Source: CALEMW01 sp964343835
Lineage (GTDB): Bacteria > Krumholzibacteriota > Krumholzibacteriia > LZORAL124-64-63
Direction of reading: 5' to 3'
NCBI GenBank assembly: GCA_964343835.1
Contig: CAYFKR010000002.1
Location: forward strand, 234,565 to 298,564
Length of the DNA stretch: 64,000 nt
The translations under genes were made by a program, and so were the position numbers. Of the stretch, positions 35,177 to 43,892 are shown one piece after another. The notes beneath the pieces are model-generated. The model ran no database searches, had not been told where the DNA came from, and was given only the letters and a program-made list of their open reading frames with translations. Every line of letters begins with the position of its first letter. The stretch's first letter is position 1.

Positions 35177-36673
35177 CTAGCCCGACACGACCTTGATCAG
35201 ATGGTTCAGCGACGTCTTCATCAGGTCCAGCACGATCATGGGCCGGATGCCGCAGTAGAGCACCACGATGCCGATGGGCACGAGGGTGAACAGCTCGCGG
35301 GCCGAGATCTCCGGCAGGTCGTCGTACTTCTCGTTCCTGGGGCCCAGGAAGACGCGCTGCAGCATCCACAGCACGTAGGCGGCGCCGATCACGATGCCGA
35401 TGGCGGCGATGATCGTGTAGGTGCGGTGCACCGGGAAGGCGCCCATGAAGACCATGGCCTCGCTCACGAAGCCGCTCAGGCCCGGCAGGCCGATGGCCGC
35501 GAACAGGGCGAACGACATGACCGAGGTGTACACCGGCATCTGCAGGCCGAGGCCGCCGAAGCCGTTGATCTCGCGATGGTGGGCCCGGTCGTAGATCACG
35601 CCCACGCAGAGGAACATCATGGCCGTGATGGTGCCGTGGTTGAACATCTGGAAGACGGCGCCGTTGATGCCGGCTTCCGTCATCGCCGACATGCCCAGAA
35701 GCACGTAGCCCATGTGGCTGACCGAGGAGTAGGCCACGAGCTTCTTCATGTCGGTCTGCGCAAGGGCGCAGAACGCGCCGTAGAGGATGTTGATCACGCC
35801 CAGCACGGCCATGGGGATCATGAAGGCCGACGCCTGGTCGGGCAGGATCGGGTAGCTGATCCGCAGGATGCCGTAGGTGCCCATCTTCAGGAGCACACCG
35901 GCCAGGATCACGGACACGGCGGTGGGGGCCTCGACGTGGGCGTCGGGGAGCCACGTGTGGAACGGGAAGACCGGCACCTTGATGGCGAAGCCGATGAACA
36001 GGCCCAGCCAGATCAGGAAGCGCACCGAGTTCACGTTCAGGATGCCGGAGTGGTTCGCCTGGTCCATCATGTGGACCATGTTGAACGTGTGGCCGCCGGT
36101 GACCGGATCGGAGACGTTGTAGTAGAAGGCGATCATCGCCAGCAGCATCAGCACCGAGCCGGCCAGCGTGTAGAGGAAGAACTTGATCGCCGCGTACTCC
36201 TTGCGCGGGCCGCCCCAGATGCCGATCAGGAAGTACATCGGCAGCAGCATCACTTCCCAGAACACGTAGAACAGGAAGAAGTCCAGCGCGCAGAACACGC
36301 CCATCATTCCCGCCTCGAGCAGCAGGAAGAGGGCGAAGTAGCCCTTGGTCGCCTTCTCGATGTTCCACGAGGCGATGATGCACAGGAACGAGAGGAAGGC
36401 GGTCAGCAGCACCATCGGCACGCTCAGGCCGTCCACGGCCATGAAGTACTCGATGTTGAAGCTCTTGATCCAGGTGTAGTGCTCCACGAACTGCAGGTCG
36501 GTGGTCGACCGGTCGAAGTTCAGGAAGAGCTGCACCGCCAGGATCAGCGGCACGGCGGCGGCAGCCGCCGCGACCGTCTTGATGACCTCTTTCCGGTCGC
36601 GGGGCACGAAGGCGATGACCGCCGCGCCGATCACGGGGAAGAACGTCATCCAGGACAGGATGTGGTCAGCCAT
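35177..36673 (-). CDS. nuoM: NADH-quinone oxidoreductase subunit M
   Basis: NuoM is an antiporter-like, proton-translocating subunit of complex I. The 498-residue protein has about 14 transmembrane helices. Diagnostic parts are LLLEAGMMGVFCALDFFLFY and FWEVMLLPMYFLIGIWGG (with the TM5 Glu), IKFFLYTLAGSVLMLLAMIA, FPFHTWLPDAHVEAPTAVSV and DMKKLVAYSSVSHMGYVLLG. ATG 36673 has GAGGAG eight bases upstream; an in-frame codon further out gives an unlikely polar extension. It lies between nuoL and nuoN, 31 bases from nuoL. Nothing unusual is seen. Confidence 0.97.
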   Translation of the reverse strand: MADHILSWMTFFPVIGAAVIAFVPRDRKEVIKTVAAAAAAVPLILAVQLFLNFDRSTTDLQFVEHYTWIKSFNIEYFMAVDGLSVPMVLLTAFLSFLCIIASWNIEKATKGYFALFLLLEAGMMGVFCALDFFLFYVFWEVMLLPMYFLIGIWGGPRKEYAAIKFFLYTLAGSVLMLLAMIAFYYNVSDPVTGGHTFNMVHMMDQANHSGILNVNSVRFLIWLGLFIGFAIKVPVFPFHTWLPDAHVEAPTAVSVILAGVLLKMGTYGILRISYPILPDQASAFMIPMAVLGVINILYGAFCALAQTDMKKLVAYSSVSHMGYVLLGMSAMTEAGINGAVFQMFNHGTITAMMFLCVGVIYDRAHHREINGFGGLGLQMPVYTSVMSFALFAAIGLPGLSGFVSEAMVFMGAFPVHRTYTIIAAIGIVIGAAYVLWMLQRVFLGPRNEKYDDLPEISARELFTLVPIGIVVLYCGIRPMIVLDLMKTSLNHLIKVVSG

Positions 36674-36704
36674 CGAAGGGCTCCTCTCTTGAGCGTTTCC
36701 CGGC

Positions 36705-38879
36705 CTACAGGGCTCGGAAGACCAGGACGAGGACAAGGACGGAGAAGCAGACGTAGACCAGATACGTCTGCACCCGACCGGTCTGGATACGACGGATTCC
36801 CTCGCCGGACGTCTGGATCACGGCGCCCACGCCGTTGACCATGCCGTCCACGATCCACTTGTCGATCTGGCCCGAGAGCCAGCCCAGCATGCGGACGAGG
36901 TATCCGGTTCCGTTCACGATGCCGTCGATCACGACGCGATCGAAGGCCGCATTCAGCCAGCTGAACCACAGCGTGAACCGGTAGACGGTCGCCGCGTACA
37001 GCTCGTCGAAGAAGTACATGTTCTGCAGCACGTGGTGCACGGCCGACAGGCGCGCCTGCACCTTCTCCGTGCTGATGGCCCCGCGCATGTAGGTCAGCCA
37101 CGACAGGAAGATGCCCAGGCCGGCGATGGCGATGGACAGGAACATGGCCGTCACGTGGGCCTTGTGGTGCAGGTCGTGGTGATCGTCGTGGTGGCCGCCG
37201 TGGGCGGCCTCGGCGGCGTGGCCGTGATCGTCGCCGTGCGCGTCGGCCGCATGGGCGTCAGCCCCGTGGGCGACGGCGCCGTGATCATCGGCGTGCTCGT
37301 CCGCATGGGCGTCCGCGGCATGATCGTCGTGCGCGACCACGACGTGGTGGCCGTCATGGCCCCCGCCGTGCTCCGCCACGATCATCTCCAGGTCGTAGGG
37401 CGCCACGAACTTGCCGAACCAGCCGTCGGCCGGGCCCTTCCAGCCCGCGGAGACGATGGCCAGCACCGCCAGGAAGACCAGCGGCAGGGCCATGGTCCAG
37501 GGCGACTCGTGGGCGTGGCTGTAGCGCTCCTCGTCCCGCGGCTTCCCGAAGAAGGTCTGGAAGAGCATGCGGAACATGTAGAAGGCCGTGAAGCCGGCGG
37601 CGACCAGGGCCAGCACGAAGGGGATCATGTGGCCGTCGGTCCAGCCGAAGGCCAGGGCGCCGGCGAGGATCGCGTCCTTGGAGTAGAAGCCCGAGAACAG
37701 CGGCACGCCCGAGATGGCGACGGTCGCGATGGCGAAGGTCCAGAACGTGACGGGCATCTTCTTGCGCAGGCCGCCCATCAGGGGCATCTCCTGGGTGTGC
37801 ACGGCGTGGATCACCGAGCCCGAGCCGAGGAAGAGCAGGGCCTTGAAGAAGGCGTGGGTCCACAGGTGGAACATGCCCGCGGCCGTGGCTCCGACGCCGA
37901 TGGCCGTGACCATGAAGCCGAGCTGGCTGATGGTGGAGTAGGCCAGCGACTTCTTGATGTCGGTCTTGACCACCGCGATGGTCGCGGCCAGGAACGCCGT
38001 GATGGCGCCCACGTAGGCCACCACCAGCAGGGCGTTGGGGTCGAAGAGCGGCTGCAGGCGGGCCACCATGTACACGCCGGCGGCCACCATCGTGGCGGCG
38101 TGGATCAGGGCCGACACCGGGGTCGGGCCCTCCATGGCGTCGGGCAGCCAGATGTGCAGCGGCGCCTGGGCCGACTTGCCCACGCAGCCCATGAACAGGC
38201 CGACGCCCGCCCACGTCAGCAGCGCGCCCCCGATGGGGTTGGTCTGCATCAGGGCGAACAGCTCCATGTAGTTGAAGGTGCCGTAGGCCGTGAACAGGAT
38301 CAGGATGCCGATGAAGAAGCCGAAGTCGCCCACGCGGTTGGTGAGGAAGGCCTTCTTGTTGGCGTTGGCGGCGCTGTGCTTGTGGAAGAAGAACCCGATC
38401 AGCAGGTAGCTCGCCAGCCCCACCAGCTCCCAGAAGATGTACAGGAACAGCAGGCTGTTGCTCAGCACGATGCCCATCATGCTGAACGTGAAGAAGCCCA
38501 GGAAGGCGAAGAACCGCTCGTAGCGCCTGTCCCCGTGCATGTAGCCCACGGAGAACAGGTGGACGAGCATGCTGACGGTCGTCACGACCACGAGCATGAC
38601 CGCGGTGGTGCCGTCGACCAGGATTCCCGCGTCGGCGGTGAACTCCCCGAGGTCGAGCCAGCGGACGGCGCCCTCGACCCGGAACTGCGGGTCGCCGTGG
38701 CGCCAGAAGGTCACGAAGATCCGCAGGGCCTGGATCCACGAGGCGAAGAGCAGCGTGACCCCGACCCAGTCCCCCTTGCGCGGCAGCTTCTTCCCGAAGA
38801 AGAAGATGATCGCGTAGGAGAGCAGCGGCAGCAGCAGGATCGACAGCGCGCTCCAGAGGATGGCGTTCTCGCTCAGCAC
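36705..38879 (-). CDS. nuoL: NADH-quinone oxidoreductase subunit L with a histidine-rich insertion
   Basis: NuoL is the distal proton-pumping subunit of complex I with the long lateral helix. The protein has 724 residues, against about 610-660 typical. Core motifs are normal: LYIFWELVGLASYLLIGFFF, KKAFLTNRVGDFGFFIGI, SAQAPLHIWLPDAMEGPTPV and KTDIKKSLAYSTISQLGFM. The extra length is largely a loop at about residues 500-575 that contains about 22 His along with Asp and Ala, lying between late membrane segments. Reading frame and flanks are intact, so it is a true insertion. Such loops can bind metal ions; the role here is unknown. The start is GTG 38879 after AGGAGAGGG. Confidence 0.95.
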   Translation of the reverse strand: MLSENAILWSALSILLLPLLSYAIIFFFGKKLPRKGDWVGVTLLFASWIQALRIFVTFWRHGDPQFRVEGAVRWLDLGEFTADAGILVDGTTAVMLVVVTTVSMLVHLFSVGYMHGDRRYERFFAFLGFFTFSMMGIVLSNSLLFLYIFWELVGLASYLLIGFFFHKHSAANANKKAFLTNRVGDFGFFIGILILFTAYGTFNYMELFALMQTNPIGGALLTWAGVGLFMGCVGKSAQAPLHIWLPDAMEGPTPVSALIHAATMVAAGVYMVARLQPLFDPNALLVVAYVGAITAFLAATIAVVKTDIKKSLAYSTISQLGFMVTAIGVGATAAGMFHLWTHAFFKALLFLGSGSVIHAVHTQEMPLMGGLRKKMPVTFWTFAIATVAISGVPLFSGFYSKDAILAGALAFGWTDGHMIPFVLALVAAGFTAFYMFRMLFQTFFGKPRDEERYSHAHESPWTMALPLVFLAVLAIVSAGWKGPADGWFGKFVAPYDLEMIVAEHGGGHDGHHVVVAHDDHAADAHADEHADDHGAVAHGADAHAADAHGDDHGHAAEAAHGGHHDDHHDLHHKAHVTAMFLSIAIAGLGIFLSWLTYMRGAISTEKVQARLSAVHHVLQNMYFFDELYAATVYRFTLWFSWLNAAFDRVVIDGIVNGTGYLVRMLGWLSGQIDKWIVDGMVNGVGAVIQTSGEGIRRIQTGRVQTYLVYVCFSVLVLVLVFRAL

Positions 38880-38889
38880 AATCCCTCTC

Positions 38890-39198
38890 CTATCGCTTCA
38901 GACGGTTGACGGTGTCCACGTGCACCGTGCCGAAGTTGCGGAACATCGCCAGGACGATGGCCAGGCCCACGGCCGCCTCGGCGGCGGCGAGCACGATGAC
39001 GAAGGCCGCCATCATGTGGCCGTCCACGCCCCCGTCCACGTAGCGGGCGAAGGCGACGAAGTTCACGTTGGCCGCGTTCAGGATCAGCTCGACGCCCATG
39101 AGCAGGGCGACGGCGTTGCGGCGCGTCATCATGGCGAACACGCCCAGGGCGAACAGGGCGGCGCCCACGGTCAGGAAATGGGGCAGTCCGACGGTCAT
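38890..39198 (-). CDS. nuoK: NADH-quinone oxidoreductase subunit K
   Basis: This 102-residue membrane subunit of complex I has three helices. The conserved glutamate of TM2 lies in ALLMGVELILNAANVNFVAF, and the second conserved Glu is in AAAEAAVGLAIVLAMFRNFG. NuoK sits between NuoJ and NuoN/A in the membrane arm and carries part of the central hydrophilic axis. The ATG at 39198 overlaps the nuoJ stop by four bases (ATGA), a sign of translational coupling. Length equals the family standard (about 100). It is followed by nuoL after 10 bases. Confidence 0.96.
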   Translation of the reverse strand: MTVGLPHFLTVGAALFALGVFAMMTRRNAVALLMGVELILNAANVNFVAFARYVDGGVDGHMMAAFVIVLAAAEAAVGLAIVLAMFRNFGTVHVDTVNRLKR

Positions 39199-39761
39199 GC
39201 CGTCACCTCCTCGTCGTCCGCGGCGGGGGCCGGTTCATCCACGGGAGCCTCGGCGGGCTCCTCCGCGACGACCCGGCGCTCCCGGATCAGGATGGCGGCG
39301 CCGATCATGGCCACCAGCAGCACCAGCGACGCGAACTCGAAGGGGAAGATGTAGTCGGTCATCAGCTTGACGCCGATGGTCTTGACCGTCGGCTCGGCGA
39401 CGCCGGGGGCCGACTCGGGCCACGCCGTGCCCGTGCCCACCTTGTAGAGCAGGCCGAAGAGCAGCAGCGCGAAGATGCCGGCGGGCACCATGCGGTCCAG
39501 GCCGCGGCGCGGCTGGCGGTCGGCGGTCACGCGGGTCATCATCACCGCGAAGAGCACCAGCACCAGGATGCCGCCGATGTAGACCACCGTCTGGGTCACC
39601 GCGAGGAAGTCCGCGCCCAGCATGGCGTAGAGCCCGGCCACGCCCAGCAGCGTGAACATCAGGGCGAAACCGGCGTGCACCACGTTGCGGCTGAAGACCA
39701 CGAAGCAGCCCGACAGCACGGTCACCAGCGCGAAGCCGTAGAAGACGAGATCAGCGGACAT
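39195..39761 (-). CDS. nuoJ: NADH-quinone oxidoreductase subunit J
   Basis: This 188-residue subunit of complex I has five hydrophobic helices. Family features are RNVVHAGFALMFTLLGVAGL, AMLGADFLAVTQTVVYIGGI and LVLVLFAVMMTRV, where TM3 forms the flexible pi-bulge region. The C-terminal tail after residue 160 is long and acidic (Glu, Pro and Ala rich), probably a species-specific extension in the cytoplasm. The ATG at 39761 shares its first base with the nuoI stop (TGATG), and a GTG one codon upstream is possible. It overlaps nuoK by four bases downstream. Confidence 0.94.
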   Translation of the reverse strand: MSADLVFYGFALVTVLSGCFVVFSRNVVHAGFALMFTLLGVAGLYAMLGADFLAVTQTVVYIGGILVLVLFAVMMTRVTADRQPRRGLDRMVPAGIFALLLFGLLYKVGTGTAWPESAPGVAEPTVKTIGVKLMTDYIFPFEFASLVLLVAMIGAAILIRERRVVAEEPAEAPVDEPAPAADDEEVTA

Positions 39762-40363
39762 CACTCCACCTTTCCTTCATCGGGGGCGGAACCCTCGTCG
39801 GGAGCGGACTCGGCGGGCTGCTCGGCGGCGGCCTTCGCCTCCTCCTCGGCCTTCTTGCGCGCCGCTTCCTTCTTGGCGGCGATCTTGGCCTTCTCCTCCT
39901 CGGCGTTGGGCACGTAGAAGCCCATGTCGAGGCGGGTCTCCTTGTGGCAGGGCACCGGCTCCTTGGGGTCCACGAATTCGTAGACGAGCCGCTTGCGGTC
40001 GTACAGGGCGTGGTCGTAGTCCAGGCTGTGCTGGCAGGCGTCGGTGGGGCACTCGCTCGTGCAGAGGCCGCACCAGATGCACTTGTTGTAGTCGATGGCG
40101 TACCGGTACATGAACCGGTCCTTGCCCTTGCCGACGGTCTCGATGTAGATGCAGTCCACCGGGCAGACCTTGGCGCAGCGCAGGCACGCGTCGCAGCGCC
40201 AGGTGTCGTTGATGATGAAGCCCTTGAACCGCTCCGGCAGGACCCAGCGCTCGTCCGGGTACTGCAGGGTCACCGGCTTCTTGGCCAGGTGCTTGCTCGT
40301 GATGCCAAGGCCCTTGAAGGCCGAGACCACGGCGTCCTTGATGTCGCGCAGGTACTGCGTCAT
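39761..40363 (-). CDS. nuoI: NADH-quinone oxidoreductase subunit I (2x [4Fe-4S] ferredoxin-like)
   Basis: This 200-residue peripheral-arm subunit carries two [4Fe-4S] clusters (N6a, N6b) that pass electrons toward NuoB. The two cluster motifs are CDACLRCAKVCPVDC and CIWCGLCTSECPTDAC, with spacing as in NuoI. A conserved PERFKGFIINDTW region precedes them. After residue 150 there is a low-complexity tail of Ala, Glu and Lys ending in SAPDEG repeats, absent from most homologues; it is probably a charged extension. ATG 40363. It is 43 bases downstream of nuoH and overlaps nuoJ by one base. Confidence 0.96.
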   Translation of the reverse strand: MTQYLRDIKDAVVSAFKGLGITSKHLAKKPVTLQYPDERWVLPERFKGFIINDTWRCDACLRCAKVCPVDCIYIETVGKGKDRFMYRYAIDYNKCIWCGLCTSECPTDACQHSLDYDHALYDRKRLVYEFVDPKEPVPCHKETRLDMGFYVPNAEEEKAKIAAKKEAARKKAEEEAKAAAEQPAESAPDEGSAPDEGKVE

Positions 40364-40406
40364 ATCGCCTCCGGGGGTCGTTTCCCCATGGCGTGGCGTC
40401 CGGCCG

Positions 40407-41456
40407 CTAGAGCAGCTCGCCGGAAACCATCATCCAGATGCCCGATCCCAGCACGCAAAGCAGGGACAGGGGCACCATGACCTTCCAACACGTGTGCATG
40501 AGCTGGTCGACGCGCAGTCGGGGCAGCGTCCAGCGCACCAGCATCTGCAGGAAAACCAGGATCACGGCCTTGATCACGAAGACCAGGCCGGGCAGGACCA
40601 CGGGGCCCGCCACCGGATGCCAGCCGCCCAGGAACACCGCCGTGGCGATGCACGAGACCAGGAACAGGTTGGCGTACTCGGCCAGGAAGAAGAACGCGAA
40701 GCGCATGCCCGTGTACTCGGTGTGGTACCCGGCCACCAGCTCCGACTCCGTCTCCGGCATGTCGAAGGGGCCTCGGTTCACCTCGGCGATCGAGGCGATG
40801 AAGTACAGGATGAAGGCGATGAACAGGAAGGGGTCGTGGAAGAGGGCCCAGTTCCAGATGCCTCCGGCCTGGGCGTCCACGATGCCGTTCATGTTCAGGG
40901 TGCCCGCCATCATCACCACGGGGATGGAGGCCAGGGCCAGCGGGATCTCGTAGCTGACCATCTGGGCCGCGCCGCGGGCCGCGCCGTACAGGGCCCACTT
41001 GTTGTTCGACGCCCACCCCGCCATCAGGATGCCCGCCGGGGCGGCGCTGCTGACGGCGAAGATGTAGAACAGCCCCATGTCGAGGTTCGAGGCGATGAAG
41101 CCGGGGGCGAAGGGGATCGCCGCCCAGGCCATCAGCGAGCCGATGAAGATCACGAAGGGGGACAGCATGAACAGGCCCTTGTCGGCCTCGTCCGGGATGA
41201 TGTCCTCCTTGCCCAGGATCTTGAGCATGTCCGCCACGGGCTGCAGCACGCCGTGAAAGCCGCCCACCCGCATGGGGCCGTAGCGGCTCTGCAGGAAGCC
41301 CGCCACCTTGCGCTCCATCCATGTGAAGACGATGGCGCACGAGGCCATCACCAGCGACATGATCAGCGCCATGGTCAGGCCGCCCACGACGAGCAGCGTG
41401 GTCGGGGACATGGAGTCGCCGAAGATCTGGGTCATCAGTCCGGTAATCTGGTCCAT
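40407..41456 (-). CDS. nuoH: NADH-quinone oxidoreductase subunit H
   Basis: This 349-residue membrane subunit with eight or nine helices forms the quinone channel at the junction with the peripheral arm. Characteristic parts are TWMERKVAGFLQSRYGPMRV, GGFHGVLQPVADMLKILGKE, RGAAQMVSYEIPLALASIPV, AEVNRGPFDMPETESELVAGYHTEY (Glu-rich quinone-site loop), and the C-terminal WTLPRLRVDQLMHTCWK. ATG 41456 lies four bases after the nuoD stop with AGGTAGGA upstream. Length and order (D-H-I) are standard for bacteria that lack nuoG between D and H. Confidence 0.97.
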   Translation of the reverse strand: MDQITGLMTQIFGDSMSPTTLLVVGGLTMALIMSLVMASCAIVFTWMERKVAGFLQSRYGPMRVGGFHGVLQPVADMLKILGKEDIIPDEADKGLFMLSPFVIFIGSLMAWAAIPFAPGFIASNLDMGLFYIFAVSSAAPAGILMAGWASNNKWALYGAARGAAQMVSYEIPLALASIPVVMMAGTLNMNGIVDAQAGGIWNWALFHDPFLFIAFILYFIASIAEVNRGPFDMPETESELVAGYHTEYTGMRFAFFFLAEYANLFLVSCIATAVFLGGWHPVAGPVVLPGLVFVIKAVILVFLQMLVRWTLPRLRVDQLMHTCWKVMVPLSLLCVLGSGIWMMVSGELL

Positions 41457-41460
41457 GGTC

Positions 41461-42627
41461 CTACCTGTCGATTTCGCCGAGGACGATGTCCAGCGACCCG
41501 ACGGTCGCCACGAGGTCGGAGATCATCATGCCGGGTCCGACCTTCTCGATGACGTGCAGGTTCGAGTAGCTCGGCGACCGCACCTTGTTGCGGAAGGGCT
41601 TGCTGCCCCCGTCCGCGATCAGGTGGAAGCCGATCTCGCCCTTGCTGCTTTCGGTGCGCGTGTACAGGGAGCCCGCGGGCACCTTCACGAGCTTCTTCAG
41701 GTCCGGCGACATGATGTCGCCTTCGGGCATGCCGTCGACGGCCTGCCGGATGATGCGGCACGACTCGTACATCTCGCGCACGCGGACCATGTAGCGGTCC
41801 CAGCAGTCGCCCACGGTGCCCTGCTCGCCCGTGCCGTAGGGGATCTCGAACTCGAAGCGGTCGTAGATCGAGTACGGATCGTCGCGGCGGCAGTCGAAGG
41901 GCTCGCCGGCGCCGCGCAGCACGGGGCCGGTGCAGCCGTAGGCGTGGCAGGTGTCGACGTCGATGACGCCCACGTCGGCCGTGCGCTCGATGAAGATCTT
42001 GTTGTAGGAGAGCAGCGTGTCGTACTCGACCAGCTTCTGCTCCATCACGTCGACCATGTGCAGCACGTCGGCCTCGAAGCCGTCGTAGGCGTCGAAGCGC
42101 ACGCCGCCGATGTCGAAGTAGTTGTAGAGCATCCGGCCGCCCGACAGGCGCTCGAAGATGTTCAGGATCTCCTCGCGCTCGCGGAAGCAGTAGAGCAGCG
42201 GCGTCCAGGCGCCCATGTCGAGGCCGAAGGTGCCGACCGCGATCAGGTGACTGGCGATGCGCTGCAGCTCGGCGCAGATCACGCGGATGTACTCGGCGCG
42301 CTCGGGCACCTCGACGTCCAGCATGTTCTCCACGGCCACCGCGTAGCCGAAGTTCATGTTCATGGGGGCCAGGTAGTCGAAGCGGTCGGTGTAGACCATC
42401 CATTGGCGCCAGTCGCAGCCCTCGGCGATCTTCTCGGCGCAGCGGTGCAGGTAGCCGATGTAGGGCGTGACCTTGTGGACGATCTCGCCGTCGGTCTCAA
42501 CCAGCAGGCGCAGCACGCCGTGGGTCGCCGGGTGCTGGGGACCCATGTTGATCTCGAGCAGCTCCGACTGCATGTCGCGGGGCTTGTCCTGGTGCTCCCA
42601 GCCGCGGGTGACGGTCGCGTCGCTCAT
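41461..42627 (-). CDS. nuoD: NADH-quinone oxidoreductase subunit D
   Basis: This 388-residue peripheral-arm subunit is related to the NiFe-hydrogenase large subunit and contributes to the quinone pocket with NuoB and NuoH. Motifs are MGPQHPATHGVLRLLVETDG, PYIGYLHRCAEKIAE, MNMNFGYAVAVENML, GGRMLYNYFDIGGVRFD, GCTGPVLRGAG and the C-terminal SDLVATVGSLDIVLGEIDR. The hydrogenase Ni-ligand cysteines are absent, as expected. The ATG at 42627 is chosen over TTG 42633 because AGGAGGG is well spaced. NuoC and NuoD are separate genes here, not fused. It is followed by nuoH after four bases. Confidence 0.97.
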   Translation of the reverse strand: MSDATVTRGWEHQDKPRDMQSELLEINMGPQHPATHGVLRLLVETDGEIVHKVTPYIGYLHRCAEKIAEGCDWRQWMVYTDRFDYLAPMNMNFGYAVAVENMLDVEVPERAEYIRVICAELQRIASHLIAVGTFGLDMGAWTPLLYCFREREEILNIFERLSGGRMLYNYFDIGGVRFDAYDGFEADVLHMVDVMEQKLVEYDTLLSYNKIFIERTADVGVIDVDTCHAYGCTGPVLRGAGEPFDCRRDDPYSIYDRFEFEIPYGTGEQGTVGDCWDRYMVRVREMYESCRIIRQAVDGMPEGDIMSPDLKKLVKVPAGSLYTRTESSKGEIGFHLIADGGSKPFRNKVRSPSYSNLHVIEKVGPGMMISDLVATVGSLDIVLGEIDR

Positions 42628-42629
42628 CG

Positions 42630-43256
42630 TCAACCCTCCTCAGGACGTTCGGGCAGCACCACGTCGTCCTCGCTGAACGGGTTCTCGGCGTAGGTCTGGC
42701 CCTCCAGGGGCACGCCCTCCCACTTGTCCGGCATCACGTAGTCCTTGCGCAGGGGGTGGCCTTCCCAGCTGTCCTCCAGCAGGATGCGGCGCATGTCCGG
42801 GTGGCCGGAGAAGCGCATGCCGACCAGGTCGAAGGCCTCGCGCTCGTGCCAGGCGGCGGTGGGCCACACGTCCGAGACGGTGGGGACCTCCACGCCCTCG
42901 CGGGCGAACCGCGTGAAGAGCGAGAACTTGTGGCCGTGGCGATGGCTGTAGCAGGCATAGAACACGCCCAGGTCGCCGTCGCCGACGCGGTCGGAGGTCT
43001 CGGGGCGGCCCTGCTCGTCGTAGCCCAGGATCTTGACGCTCTTGCCCTTGCCGGCGTCGTCGTGGCCGTCCCAGTCCACGCCGCTCAGGCACATGAGCTG
43101 CTCGAAGTGCAGCTCCGGCTCGTCGCGCAGCAGGCGGGCGGCCTCGGCGATCTTCTCCGGGGCGATCAGGGAGCCCTTCTCGTACGAGTCGACGTACTCC
43201 AGCACGGCGTCGCCGAGCTTCTCCTTCAGGAGGTCGTGGATCGCGTTGGCTTCCAT
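42630..43256 (-). CDS. nuoC: NADH-quinone oxidoreductase subunit C
   Basis: This 208-residue peripheral-arm subunit structures the contact between NuoB, NuoD and NuoI. The 30-kDa subunit signature is WHEREAFDLVGMRFSGHPDM followed by RRILLEDSWEGHPLRKDYVM. The preceding strand region FEQLMCLSGVDWDG and VFYACYSHRHGHKFSLFTRF is standard. An acidic tail follows the signature. The ATG at 43256 is directly adjacent to the nuoB stop, and nuoD starts three bases before its stop ends, so the three genes are translationally coupled. Confidence 0.96.
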   Translation of the reverse strand: MEANAIHDLLKEKLGDAVLEYVDSYEKGSLIAPEKIAEAARLLRDEPELHFEQLMCLSGVDWDGHDDAGKGKSVKILGYDEQGRPETSDRVGDGDLGVFYACYSHRHGHKFSLFTRFAREGVEVPTVSDVWPTAAWHEREAFDLVGMRFSGHPDMRRILLEDSWEGHPLRKDYVMPDKWEGVPLEGQTYAENPFSEDDVVLPERPEEG

Positions 43257-43892
43257 CTAGCGCCCCCCTTCCTTCACGTAGGGGATCTTCTTGGCATAGT
43301 CCGACACCCACTTGGGCTCCACGAACTTGCCCTTGCGGCCGCGGATGATATCCTGCAGGCGCATCAGGCCGTCCAGCAGCACCTCGGGGCGCGGCGGGCA
43401 GCCGGGGATGTACACGTCCACGGGCACCATGTAGTCCACGCCCTTCACGACGTGGTAGCCGTACTTGAAGTAGGGGCCGCCGCCGATGGCGCAGCTGCCC
43501 ATGGCCACGACCCACTTGGGCTCGGGCATCTGGTCGTAGATGCGCTTGAGGCGGGAGGCCATCTTGGCGGTGACGGTGCCCGACACGATCATCAGGTCCG
43601 CCTGGCGCGGCGTGGCGCGGAAGGCGCCGGCGCCGAAACGGTCGATGTCGTAGCGGGTGGCCGACGCGGCCATCATCTCGATGGCGCAGCAGGCCAGGCC
43701 GAAGGTCACCGGCCAGACCGACGACAGGCGGGCCCAGTTGAAGAGCTCGTCCACCGTGGTCAGGATGAAGTTCTTGCTGTCGCTCTCGGTGAGCTTGGCC
43801 AGGTCCTCGTCCAGCTTGAAGTCGAGGCACTGCTCGCGCTTGGGGTCGTACCCCTCGGGCGGGGTGGTCGACTCGACGTAGTCCTTCCTCAT
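43257..43892 (-). CDS. nuoB: NADH-quinone oxidoreductase subunit B
   Basis: This 211-residue subunit binds cluster N2, the last [4Fe-4S] cluster before quinone. Its ligands are visible: the adjacent cysteines of TFGLACCAIEMM, one in AMGSCAIGGGPY and one in YIPGCPPRPEVL. RFGAGAFRATPRQADLMIVSG is the family's other signature (here starting at DRFGAGAF). The N-terminal 40 residues are variable. The ATG at 43892 overlaps the nuoA stop by four bases. The long frame continuing upstream is the shadow of nuoA. Confidence 0.97.
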   Translation of the reverse strand: MRKDYVESTTPPEGYDPKREQCLDFKLDEDLAKLTESDSKNFILTTVDELFNWARLSSVWPVTFGLACCAIEMMAASATRYDIDRFGAGAFRATPRQADLMIVSGTVTAKMASRLKRIYDQMPEPKWVVAMGSCAIGGGPYFKYGYHVVKGVDYMVPVDVYIPGCPPRPEVLLDGLMRLQDIIRGRKGKFVEPKWVSDYAKKIPYVKEGGR

